From an uncultured Opitutales bacterium (GTDB lineage Bacteria > Verrucomicrobiota > Verrucomicrobiia > Opitutales > Intestinicryptomonadaceae): 64,000 nt of DNA. The DNA lies in assembly GCA_934613645.1 (NCBI GenBank), contig CAKTTC010000005.1:1-64000 (forward strand), given 5' to 3'. Position 1 is the first letter of the stretch. The number at the start of each line of letters is the position of its first letter. The notes beneath the pieces were generated by a model that had not been told where the DNA came from, made no database searches, and saw only the letters and a list, made by a program, of their open reading frames with translations. Positions 10,301 to 17,018 of the stretch are shown one piece after another. The translations under genes and the position numbers were made by a program.

Positions 10301-11189
10301 ACCCGCAAAGCTCACGCGCGAAATATCCGCAGGCTCGATTTCCGTCTACAACGAAAACTTCAGAGCCGACTTCGACAAACAGACGGGGCTTCTGCGCAGC
10401 TACAGCTTCGACGGCAAACGCCTGATTGTCTCGCCCATGTGCCTGAACTTCTGGCGTCCGCTTACAAACAACGATATGGGACACCGCAAAGCTACGCCCA
10501 AATCGGAGGCCGAACGCGAAATACTCGCGGGCTGGATTGACGCGGGCGCGCGCACAATTCTCAAGAAAATCAAGTCGGAAGTAGTGGGCGGAAGCGTCGT
10601 TGTAAAAACGAGCCTGCTCATTCCCGCGAAAGACTCGAAAGCCGACATCACCTACACAGTCCGCCCGACGGGCGCAGTGGAAGTTGACGCGCAAATTTCA
10701 ATCGCCGAGGGGACGAAAAACCCGCCGCGGGTGGGTATGCAGTTCTATATTCCCGCGAAAATGTCGGAGCGCGAATGGTTCGGCTTCGGGCCTGTAGAAA
10801 ACTACCTCGACCGCCGCGAAGGCGCGAGAATCGGGCTTTTCAGAACGTCTATCGACAAAATGTTCTTCCGCTACATCGACCCGCAGGAAGCGGGCAACAC
10901 AACCGATGTCCGCACGGCGTCGTTTATCGGCGGCGGCTCAAAACTGAACATCGACGCGCTTTCGAAAGACTCGCTCTTCGAACTTTCCGCCTACCCGTGC
11001 CTGCCCGAAGATATCGAACAGGCGGTGCACTCGCACCAGCTGCCGAGGCGCGATGTAAACGTAGTCAACGTTGCCGCAAAGAACAAGGGCGTCGGCGGAA
11101 TAGACTCGTGGGGGAGCGAGCCCGAAGAAGCCGCGCTTGTAAAAAGCGGCAAAACCTACAACCTGCGCTTCAGAATAAGCGGAGAATAA
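7362..11189 (+). CDS. Exported GH2 beta-galactosidase with LamG-like insert
   Basis: 1275 aa against about 1020 for E. coli LacZ. It has a signal peptide (MRLKTLPQLLAIIAASTSVFA). Sugar-binding, immunoglobulin-like and TIM-barrel domains follow in LacZ order. Acid/base Glu491 lies in FWSLGNE and nucleophile Glu560 in ICEYAHAMGNSGG. The extra length is an insertion at about residues 625-800 that resembles a LamG/concanavalin fold (LKLFVNGRLVAEG, FDGAIESVEVYD). The C-terminal domain retains WFGFGPVENYLDRREGA. It hydrolyses terminal beta-galactosides, probably in the periplasm. It is divergent from the minus-strand glycosidase operon (223 bp between starts), consistent with shared regulation. A short gap leads into nth, so those genes may be read through. 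Confidence 0.92.
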   Translation: MRLKTLPQLLAIIAASTSVFADAKIDDWQNESVFAVNKLPAAATIKMHDSQADALAQAESTAFELPLDGEWKFKFAGTPSALPEKFHSPTFNTSDWDTIRVPSNWELSGYGTALYTNIRYPFQWNNFPRVMDTPSDPRFTNYPEQQRNPSGAYVRHFRLPSSWENSRVVLHFDGVASAFYVWINGREAGYSEDSRLPSEFDITRFLKSGTNTIAVKVLKYSDGSFFEDQDFWRLSGIFRPVFLKKLPAVALVDIFNKTPLSDNYTSAQLLTSLDLANTSKTEQTATVLGKLITPDGNVAAVAKSELKLQQGQAAKCQWKFPKIENARLWSAEDPQLYKLLVEIKQPDAETSYACFNVGFRSVERRGGKILVNGKPVLFKGVNRHEHDPRLGQAITKEITLRDLTEMKKYNINAVRTSHYPNAPHFYDLCDKLGFYVMDEANIEAHELDKLNAQNHPANLKSWQPAMISRIMNMVRRDKNHPSIVFWSLGNETKDGEAFARAADKIREYDPSRPIHFDRNYAQTYIDVFSQMYATPESILNQFARNDKKIPELQIPAIICEYAHAMGNSGGALKRYWDLVKAHPRFQGGFVWDWKDQGISAPQEPKILLKDSANPRRSIAVFPDVSRSKALECASIVATPSVFERPSDSFTIVVKTAREGFKNKIRQKTSDRPRKKDPVLYRARDTEVIAETAGVFSLKFLDNKKRLSFSVWNGFAWEHIEAAVKNPYSIAAAAGNGGLKLFVNGRLVAEGQSAAGSFRSEAPLVLASKYRQNDRFITLFDGAIESVEVYDKYIVNEPFIVPSRIKPVCAINCTEFEQEKPRGDFFAYGGDFGDYPNDRAFCINGIVQPDWTPSPQTAELAKLHQNISTKLVSHANNIALLEVASKNFFAPFKNVKMRWNLEADGAVFKSDETLIDVLKPQEKSNFIVETSSEKPVSGEVFLNVEYVLTQDTSNGYKAGDVIAWEQLKISGEYAPKQVAAKPAKLTREISAGSISVYNENFRADFDKQTGLLRSYSFDGKRLIVSPMCLNFWRPLTNNDMGHRKATPKSEAEREILAGWIDAGARTILKKIKSEVVGGSVVVKTSLLIPAKDSKADITYTVRPTGAVEVDAQISIAEGTKNPPRVGMQFYIPAKMSEREWFGFGPVENYLDRREGARIGLFRTSIDKMFFRYIDPQEAGNTTDVRTASFIGGGSKLNIDALSKDSLFELSAYPCLPEDIEQAVHSHQLPRRDVNVVNVAAKNKGVGGIDSWGSEPEEAALVKSGKTYNLRFRISGE

Positions 11190-11196
11190 CACGGCA

Positions 11197-11823
11197 ATGA
11201 CGAAAGCGCGGAGAGCGGAAATTGTGATGAAAGAGCTTAACAGGCTCTATCCGCACCCGCGAATTCCGCTCAAACACAAAGACCCGTTCACGTTCCTCGT
11301 GGCGGTAATGCTCTCGGCACAGTGCACCGACAGGCGCGTGAACGAAGTTTCGCCGCGCCTTTTCGCCGTCGCCGACACTCCCCAAAAAATGGCGGCGTGC
11401 CCGCGCGAAAAAATCGAGGAAATCATACGCCCGTGCGGGCTTGCGCCGTCGAAATCCGCAAACATAAAAAAGATGTCGGAAACGCTCGTCGAAAAATTCG
11501 GCGGAAGCGTTCCGCAGACGTTCGAAGAGCTTGAATCGCTCGCGGGCGTCGGGCACAAAACGGCGTCGGTGCTGATGTCGCAGGCGTTCGGGCAGCCCGC
11601 GTTCCCCGTCGATACCCATATCCACCGACTGGCGAAACGCTGGGGGCTGTCGTCGGGTAAAAACGTGGAACAAACCGAAGCCGACCTGAAAAAAATCTTT
11701 CCCCAAGAGGCATGGGGCAACCTGCATTTGCAGTTCATCTACTACGGGCGCGAACACTGCAAAGCCCACACCTGCAAAACGCCGCAAACGCGCTGCGCAA
11801 TGTGCAAAATGCTCGCAAAATGA
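11197..11823 (+). CDS. nth: Endonuclease III (DNA glycosylase / AP lyase)
   Basis: 208 aa. It removes oxidised pyrimidines and cleaves AP sites. The helix-hairpin-helix is LAGVGHKTASV with the catalytic Lys, followed by the catalytic Asp in FPVDTHIHRLAKR. The C-terminal iron-sulfur region is unusual. After GREHC come Cys-x4-Cys-x6-Cys-x2-Cys and the protein ends five residues later, so the normal C-x6-C-x2-C-x5-C spacing is not met. A cluster with altered spacing is possible. It starts 7 bp after the lacZ stop and its stop overlaps the miaA start (ATGA). Confidence 0.9.
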   Translation: MTKARRAEIVMKELNRLYPHPRIPLKHKDPFTFLVAVMLSAQCTDRRVNEVSPRLFAVADTPQKMAACPREKIEEIIRPCGLAPSKSANIKKMSETLVEKFGGSVPQTFEELESLAGVGHKTASVLMSQAFGQPAFPVDTHIHRLAKRWGLSSGKNVEQTEADLKKIFPQEAWGNLHLQFIYYGREHCKAHTCKTPQTRCAMCKMLAK

Positions 11824-12704
11824 ACGCCCCCGTAGTGATAATCAGCGGGCCGACGTGCTCGGGCAAAACCGCGCTTGCAATAAAAACCGCGCTTGAAACC
11901 GACGCCGAAATAATCTCGTGCGACAGCGTCCAGCTATACCGCGGAATGGACGTAGGCTCGGCAAAGCCCCCGGCAGCAGAACTCGCGGCAGTCCGCCACC
12001 ACCTTATAGACGTTGCCGATGTCGGCGAAAAATTCGATGTAGCCCGCTATGTCGAGCTTGCAAAAGCCGCCTTTGCCGACATTCGCTCGCGCGGCAAAAA
12101 CGTTGTTGTGGCGGGCGGAAGCGGCTTCTACCTGAAGTCGTGGTTTTGCGCAGTTGCCGACGAAATGGAAATTCCGCAAGCCGTCGCCGAATTCGCCGCA
12201 CAAACAGAACGCCTCGGCGCGCAGGCACTGGCGCGAGAGCTTTTGAAAGTCTCGCCCGACGCCGCAAACCTCGTCGATTTGAACAACCCGCGCCGCACAA
12301 AAAACGCGCTTGAACGCTGCCTTGCCGCGCATAAAACAGTTGGCGAACTTCTTGCCGAGTTCGCAAAACTTCCCTGCCCCTACGGAGACTTCGAAAAAAA
12401 ACTGGTGCTCATAGACCGCCCCGACGCCGAAATGATTGCGCGCATTGCAGAGCGCACAAAAAAAATGATTGCCGACGGACTCATTGAAGAGACCCGCCGC
12501 CTGCTGGAACTCGGGCTGAAAAACAACCCCGCCGCGCGCAACTCCACGGGCTACAAACAGGCAATAGAATTCGTCGAAAGCGGTTCTACAGATACCGACA
12601 AACTCGCCGAAGAAATCTGCGTTCAAACAATGTCGCTTGTGCGCAAACAGCGCAAATATTTCAGAACGCAAAAAATTTTCAGACCCTACATCGCGTCGAA
12701 ATAA
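11820..12704 (+). CDS. miaA: tRNA dimethylallyltransferase
   Basis: 294 aa from the ATG at 11820, which overlaps the nth stop in an ATGA junction; this start gives the normal family N-terminus. It transfers a dimethylallyl group to A37 of tRNAs reading UNN codons. The P-loop is GPTCSGKT at residues 10-17, followed by DSVQLYRGMDVGSAKP, HHLIDV, VVAGGSGFYLKS and the tRNA-binding NSTGYKQA. The length is typical. Confidence 0.93.
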   Translation: MNAPVVIISGPTCSGKTALAIKTALETDAEIISCDSVQLYRGMDVGSAKPPAAELAAVRHHLIDVADVGEKFDVARYVELAKAAFADIRSRGKNVVVAGGSGFYLKSWFCAVADEMEIPQAVAEFAAQTERLGAQALARELLKVSPDAANLVDLNNPRRTKNALERCLAAHKTVGELLAEFAKLPCPYGDFEKKLVLIDRPDAEMIARIAERTKKMIADGLIEETRRLLELGLKNNPAARNSTGYKQAIEFVESGSTDTDKLAEEICVQTMSLVRKQRKYFRTQKIFRPYIASK

Positions 12705-12792
12705 AACCCCCCACAAATGCGCCCCTTCACCTGCCAAAGCACAACCCGCGGCGGCAGGCAACCCCCGCCCCGAGAACGCTTCGCACAAAAAA

Positions 12793-13266
12793 CTATGAAA
12801 TGAGCTTGAGGACGTTTTCGGGGACGAAATCGCGCACGCGCTCGGGTGAATACGCGCTAACCTGCTTGATGATTGTGGAGCTTGTGTAAAAATACTTGTG
12901 CGAGGGCATCAGGAAAATAGTCTCTATCCCGCAGTCCAAAAACCTGTTCATCTGCGCCATCTGGAATTCGAACTCGAAATCCGACACCGCGCGGAGTCCG
13001 CGTATTATGGCAACCGCACCAAGCTCTCGGGCAAAATCTACCGTAAGCCCGTCGAAAGAACACACGCGCGCGTTGGGAATCGACGCCACATTTTCGGCAA
13101 AGAGCCGCTCGCGCACGGCAACGTCGAACATCGGGTTTTTCCCCGCGTTTCTGGCAACCGCCACTACAACTTCGTCGAAAAGTTCGCAGGCGCGGCGCAG
13201 AACGTCGAGATGTCCGTTCGTTACGGGGTCGAAAGTGCCGGGGTAGATTGCGGTTTTCTTTTTCAT
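12793..13266 (-). CDS. coaD: Phosphopantetheine adenylyltransferase
   Basis: 157 aa, full length. It makes dephospho-CoA from 4'-phosphopantetheine and ATP. It has the nucleotidyltransferase signature GTFDPVTNGH at residues 10-19 (TxGH motif), the substrate-binding segment IIRGLRAVSDFEFEFQMAQMN, and the C-terminal SSTIIK equivalent of the ISSTxxR motif. It is convergent with miaA and divergent from pgsA, with 49 bp between the coaD and pgsA starts. Confidence 0.95.
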   Translation of the reverse strand: MKKKTAIYPGTFDPVTNGHLDVLRRACELFDEVVVAVARNAGKNPMFDVAVRERLFAENVASIPNARVCSFDGLTVDFARELGAVAIIRGLRAVSDFEFEFQMAQMNRFLDCGIETIFLMPSHKYFYTSSTIIKQVSAYSPERVRDFVPENVLKLIS

Positions 13267-13315
13267 TTGTTTTTAAGTCTTGTAAAAATCGAAAATACCG
13301 CAAGACTTTTCGACA

Positions 13316-13900
13316 ATGAATTTGCCTAATTTCTTAACATTGTTGCGCGTGCTTCTTACGTTTTCTGTCGCCGCGCTGTTGTTTGTAGACATGCAGGGCT
13401 TTGCCACGTCGGCGTTCGTAATCTACGTTTTCGCGGGCGCGACCGACTGGTTCGACGGCTACATCGCAAGAAAATACAACATCGTTACCACGTTCGGAAA
13501 ATTTATGGACGCGCTTTCCGACAAAATTATGGTGGTTACAATGTTTATGACGCTTTTTGCAATCAACCTCTTCGACAGCTGGACGGCGTTCGCCCTGATA
13601 TGCGCAATCATCTCTATGGCGCGCGAATTCTACATAAGCGGCGTCAGAATGATTGCGTCGAAAAAGGGCGTTGTCATTGCCGCCGAAACGGCGGGCAAAT
13701 ACAAGGCTGCCGCGCAAATGGTTTCGCTGGGCGCGATAATCTGCGCGTTCGCCCTCCGCAACGATTTCGGACAAATCCAAACCCCGCTCTACAATTTCGC
13801 CTTCTACCTCGGAATTGTCCTGCTGGGCGTTTCAACGCTGCTTTCAATTTACTCGGCAGTGTCGTATTCGGTGAAATATTCAAACCTCCTGAAAGAGTAG
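13316..13900 (+). CDS. pgsA: CDP-diacylglycerol-glycerol-3-phosphate 3-phosphatidyltransferase
   Basis: 194 aa integral membrane enzyme that commits CDP-DAG to phosphatidylglycerol. The complete CDP-alcohol phosphotransferase motif is visible: Asp47-Gly48, Ala51-Arg52, Gly61, Asp65, Asp69. Four or more hydrophobic helices follow. Two bases separate it from pgpA, the next step in the pathway, so the two form a tight operon. Confidence 0.93.
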   Translation: MNLPNFLTLLRVLLTFSVAALLFVDMQGFATSAFVIYVFAGATDWFDGYIARKYNIVTTFGKFMDALSDKIMVVTMFMTLFAINLFDSWTAFALICAIISMAREFYISGVRMIASKKGVVIAAETAGKYKAAAQMVSLGAIICAFALRNDFGQIQTPLYNFAFYLGIVLLGVSTLLSIYSAVSYSVKYSNLLKE

Positions 13901-13902
13901 AC

Positions 13903-14412
13903 ATGGCTTTGCGCGATAAATTCTACCCGTGGGCGAACAGCCTGCCGCGCCGCCCCGCAGTGGCTTTGGCGACTCTCTTCGGGCTGGGCAAACTTGCAGC
14001 CCCCGGAACGTGGGGCTCGGCGGCGGGAATACTGCTTTATCCGTTCCTGTTTAAAGACCTGCCCGCGGGGGTATACCTGATTACGGCAGTAGTTCTCGCC
14101 TATGTTGCAGTGGGCGTGTGCGATAGCGCGGAACGCCACCTGAATATGAAAGACCCCAGAATGATAAACCTCGACGAATTTGTGGCAATGCCGTTTTGCT
14201 TTTTCACAACGCTCGGAGTGTATAACCTGTGGGGTCTGATGCTCGGATTTGCGCTTTTCAGGCTTTTCGATATAAGTAAACCGCTTTTTGTCAACCGCCT
14301 GCAGTCGCTCGAGGGCGGCTTGGGGTGCGTAGCCGACGACATCGCCGCGGGAATTCTTTCCGCAGCCTGCCTGAACGCAATAGCTTGGTGCGTCCCGAAT
14401 ATATTGATGTAA
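13903..14412 (+). CDS. pgpA: Phosphatidylglycerophosphatase A
   Basis: 169 aa from the ATG at 13903, two bases after the pgsA stop. It dephosphorylates phosphatidylglycerophosphate made by PgsA. Family segments are FGLGKLAAPGTWGSAAG near residue 28, INLDEFVAMPF, and the C-terminal CVADDIAAGI. Membrane helices are predicted throughout. An in-frame upstream ATG would overlap pgsA extensively and is not used. Confidence 0.9.
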   Translation: MALRDKFYPWANSLPRRPAVALATLFGLGKLAAPGTWGSAAGILLYPFLFKDLPAGVYLITAVVLAYVAVGVCDSAERHLNMKDPRMINLDEFVAMPFCFFTTLGVYNLWGLMLGFALFRLFDISKPLFVNRLQSLEGGLGCVADDIAAGILSAACLNAIAWCVPNILM

Positions 14413-14481
14413 AAAAAATGAAAAAAAAGCTTGCATCTGGGCGGACGTATAACAATATGTAAGGCTTAATTTAGTCAAGTC

Positions 14482-14553
14482 GGGCCGGTAGCTCAACGGT
14501 AGAGCAGTTGCCTTTTAAGCAATTGGTTCGGGGTTCAAATCCCCGCCGGCCTA
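14482..14553 (+). tRNA. tRNA-Lys (anticodon TTT)
   Basis: A 72-nt cloverleaf. The acceptor GGGCCGG pairs with CCGGCCT (first pair G-U); the D-arm is GCTC/GAGC. The anticodon stem GTTGC/GCAAT has loop CTTTTAA, giving TTT; the T-arm is CGGGG TTCAAAT CCCCG; the discriminator is A. CCA is not encoded. A terminator follows within 15 bases. Confidence 0.95.
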
Positions 14554-14567
14554 CTTCTAAATTTTTT

Positions 14568-14590
14568 AACCTCCGCAAGGAGGTTTTTTT
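14568..14590 (+). terminator. Intrinsic terminator after tRNA-Lys
   Basis: The stem AACCTCC / GGAGGTT with a GCAA tetraloop is followed by a T-run. It sits directly downstream of the tRNA. Confidence 0.9.
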
Positions 14591-14689
14591 GTGCCCGCAC
14601 AAGCCGACTTCGCTTGGCAGAAGCAGAAACCGTATTCATGCGACGATTTGATATCCTTTTCGAATCGCGAAAAACAAAGACGGTTTAAC

Positions 14690-14819
14690 TTCAACTCCTG
14701 TCAAAGGCGCACGGGCAAAGCCCGCCACCGCCCCTTTCGGAATCATAAAAAACTTTAACTCCTGTCAAAGGCGCATTGGATAAAATCCAATCGCCGCCTC
14801 TTTCAAAATAATAAAAGAA
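14690..14819. repeat. R1 palindromic repeats, two units
   Basis: Two units of the window-wide R1 family. Each reads CT(N)4GTCAAAGGCGC, then a variable palindrome (CGGGC AAA GCCCG in the first, ATTGGATAAAATCCAAT in the second), then CGCCNC(T)TTTCNNAATCATAAAA. The second unit abuts the stop codon of the chemoreceptor gene at 14820. The stretch 14591-14690 holds nothing else I can identify. Confidence 0.8.
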
Positions 14820-17018
14820 TTAGCGGGGAGAGATGTTTCCGAGCTTTGCTTTTATGGCGTCGTCAGTCGCGGCAATGAGAGAGATTTTGGTCTTGAGGAC
14901 AGTTGCAATGGTTCTGCTCTCGTTTGATTTTTCGGATAACTTCGAGAGTATCTCCTCCATGCCTGAAATGCTCTCGGCGTGGGCGGCAATGCCTTTTAGT
15001 AGGTCGTCGAACTTGGGGGAAAGCTCGACGGCAGTGTTTTGAGCCGCAACAATGGTTTCGCGCACATTTTTTATCGACTCCTTGCTTGCCGACATAATCG
15101 CCGAAAAATTCCGCATTTCGTCAACGCCCGCCTTTACCGACCTGCACATTGCCGCCGCCATTTCGGAAATGCGCATTGCCGAAACTGCGGTTGAGTCGGA
15201 AAGCTTGTTGATTTCGGCGGCTACCGTCTTGAAGCCGCCCGAAGTTTCGGCGGCGCGTTCCGCCTCAACGGAGGCGTTTACCGAAAGCATGTTGATGCGT
15301 TCGCCGACCATTTTTATCACGTCTACAACGGCGGCAATCTTGTCGGACTTGTCCTTTATGTCCGAAAGCTGCAACGCTATGTTTTGCGAGTCGGAAACGA
15401 GATTCTTCGCACTTTCGCCGAGAGCCGAAAGCAACGCCGCACCGTCCTTCATTTCGGCGATTGCGCCCGCAACGCCGCCCGCAATTTCGGCGGAAGTTTC
15501 GCCCAACATCGATACCGCCACGCCCGCCGATGTAAGCGCGCCCTGAACCTGCGCAAGCTTTGCCGCCTTCTGGACGGCGTGCTTTTCGAGCGTACCCACA
15601 CGCTCCGAAACGGTCTCGACTTCCGCCGAAAGCAGGCGCGCACATCGTCCTATCTCGTCGCCGCAACGCGCCATTTTTTCGGAAAACGCCGCAACGCGTT
15701 CGCCCATGCGCTCGATGTCTGAAATGCGTAAAACCCCGCGCGATTCCCCGAGAATCCTGCCTGCCGCGTTCCTGTCGGAAAGCGAAGCGCGCAGCGCGCG
15801 TTCAACAGTTGCAATGCGGCTTCGAAGGGCGTTTGCAAGCAACGCCGCCGCAACCGCCGCCAAGCCGAAAACGGCGGCCGCAACAAAAACAAGAGCGAGC
15901 GTCCAGCGGTCTATTTCGCCCGCTATTTTTTCGCACCCCGCGTCGAAATTGTCCTTGTGAAGCGTCGCGCCCACCACCATGTTCCACGGCTTGAAATAGG
16001 AGTATGCAACAACGGCGTCCTCGTGAACGGCCGACGCGATTGAGTCGAACGTCCTGAACGAAACCTTGCCCTCGCCCGCCGATACCGCGGCGTCAACAAT
16101 GTCGCCGACGTCCGAGGCAACCTCCTTCAAATTCCTTATGTCCGAGTCGGGGAGCGGGTTGTCCTTAGATGCCCTGAAAAACTTGAGCGTAGCCCCTTCG
16201 TTCTCGTCGAATTGGAAGCCCCACAAATAGCCCTCCTCGCCTATGCGGATACCCTCGAAGTTGTCGAAAACGTATTCGAAGTCGTCGAAATTCTGCAGAT
16301 ACTCAACCGCGCCGACCACGTCGCCGTATTGGTCGAGAATCGGCTCATACACTGCCAGATACGCCTTCGCGCCGATTTTCGAAACGCCGTTGTATTGGCG
16401 GCGCGCAAGCAGCGTGCGCGAAATTTCGCCCGACGCGGAAGTTTCGCCCAAAACAGAACCGAGCATCGCAGTGCCTGAGGGACTTTCAAGCGTTGTTGCA
16501 AGGCGCGCAAACCTGCCAGCCTCGTCTATTTTTACGAGAATTGAAACGTCTATGGCGGAGTCGTTTTTTATGAAGGCGAATGTTTGCGCAATTCCCGAGT
16601 TGTTGCGCAGCCACTTTCCGTCGGCGTCGGACACGGGCGTCAGAGCCGTTTCGCCCGCCACCAGCGACGGAATCTCCGCCTGCCAGACCGCCGAAATGTC
16701 GTCCTGCGGATACAACAAAACCGATATGTATTGGTCGGTTGTCTGCGCCGACCCGAGCGACTGCAACTTCTCGCGCACCAGCGCGCCCGCAGCCTCGAAC
16801 TTTGCCGAATTCAGCCGCTGCGCCATCTGGCAAACGTGGATAGTGTCCTCCACATACGTGCGCGCAACGCGCGACATTGTTTTTTCGAACTCGCCGCGAA
16901 CCGCACTTTTTGCCGCATTTCCGCCCGAAACCGCGCCCCAAATCACATACGCCGACGGCACGAAAACCGCCACGGCGGCAAGCAGCAAAAACAGACGCTT
17001 TACAGAGTAGCTGTTCAT
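14820..17018 (-). CDS. Cache-domain methyl-accepting chemotaxis-like sensor
   Basis: 732 aa. A membrane helix (residues about 8-30) precedes a periplasmic Cache region (about 35-365) with YNGVSKIGAKAYLAVYEPILDQYGDVVGAVEY and FKPWNMVVGAT. A second membrane helix (about 370-400) leads to a cytoplasmic coiled coil. The signalling hairpin is degenerate: INMLSVNASVEAERAAE then GGFKTVAAEINKLSDSTAVSA. The form is closer to WspA-type receptors (LNASIEAEKAGE) than to flagellar-chemotaxis receptors. No HAMP domain is obvious. Its start overlaps the stop of the paralogue upstream (17015-19207) by 4 bp, so the two are translationally coupled and may form a heteromeric receptor. No cheA, cheW or output gene is in the window. 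Confidence 0.8.
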   Translation of the reverse strand: MNSYSVKRLFLLLAAVAVFVPSAYVIWGAVSGGNAAKSAVRGEFEKTMSRVARTYVEDTIHVCQMAQRLNSAKFEAAGALVREKLQSLGSAQTTDQYISVLLYPQDDISAVWQAEIPSLVAGETALTPVSDADGKWLRNNSGIAQTFAFIKNDSAIDVSILVKIDEAGRFARLATTLESPSGTAMLGSVLGETSASGEISRTLLARRQYNGVSKIGAKAYLAVYEPILDQYGDVVGAVEYLQNFDDFEYVFDNFEGIRIGEEGYLWGFQFDENEGATLKFFRASKDNPLPDSDIRNLKEVASDVGDIVDAAVSAGEGKVSFRTFDSIASAVHEDAVVAYSYFKPWNMVVGATLHKDNFDAGCEKIAGEIDRWTLALVFVAAAVFGLAAVAAALLANALRSRIATVERALRASLSDRNAAGRILGESRGVLRISDIERMGERVAAFSEKMARCGDEIGRCARLLSAEVETVSERVGTLEKHAVQKAAKLAQVQGALTSAGVAVSMLGETSAEIAGGVAGAIAEMKDGAALLSALGESAKNLVSDSQNIALQLSDIKDKSDKIAAVVDVIKMVGERINMLSVNASVEAERAAETSGGFKTVAAEINKLSDSTAVSAMRISEMAAAMCRSVKAGVDEMRNFSAIMSASKESIKNVRETIVAAQNTAVELSPKFDDLLKGIAAHAESISGMEEILSKLSEKSNESRTIATVLKTKISLIAATDDAIKAKLGNISPR

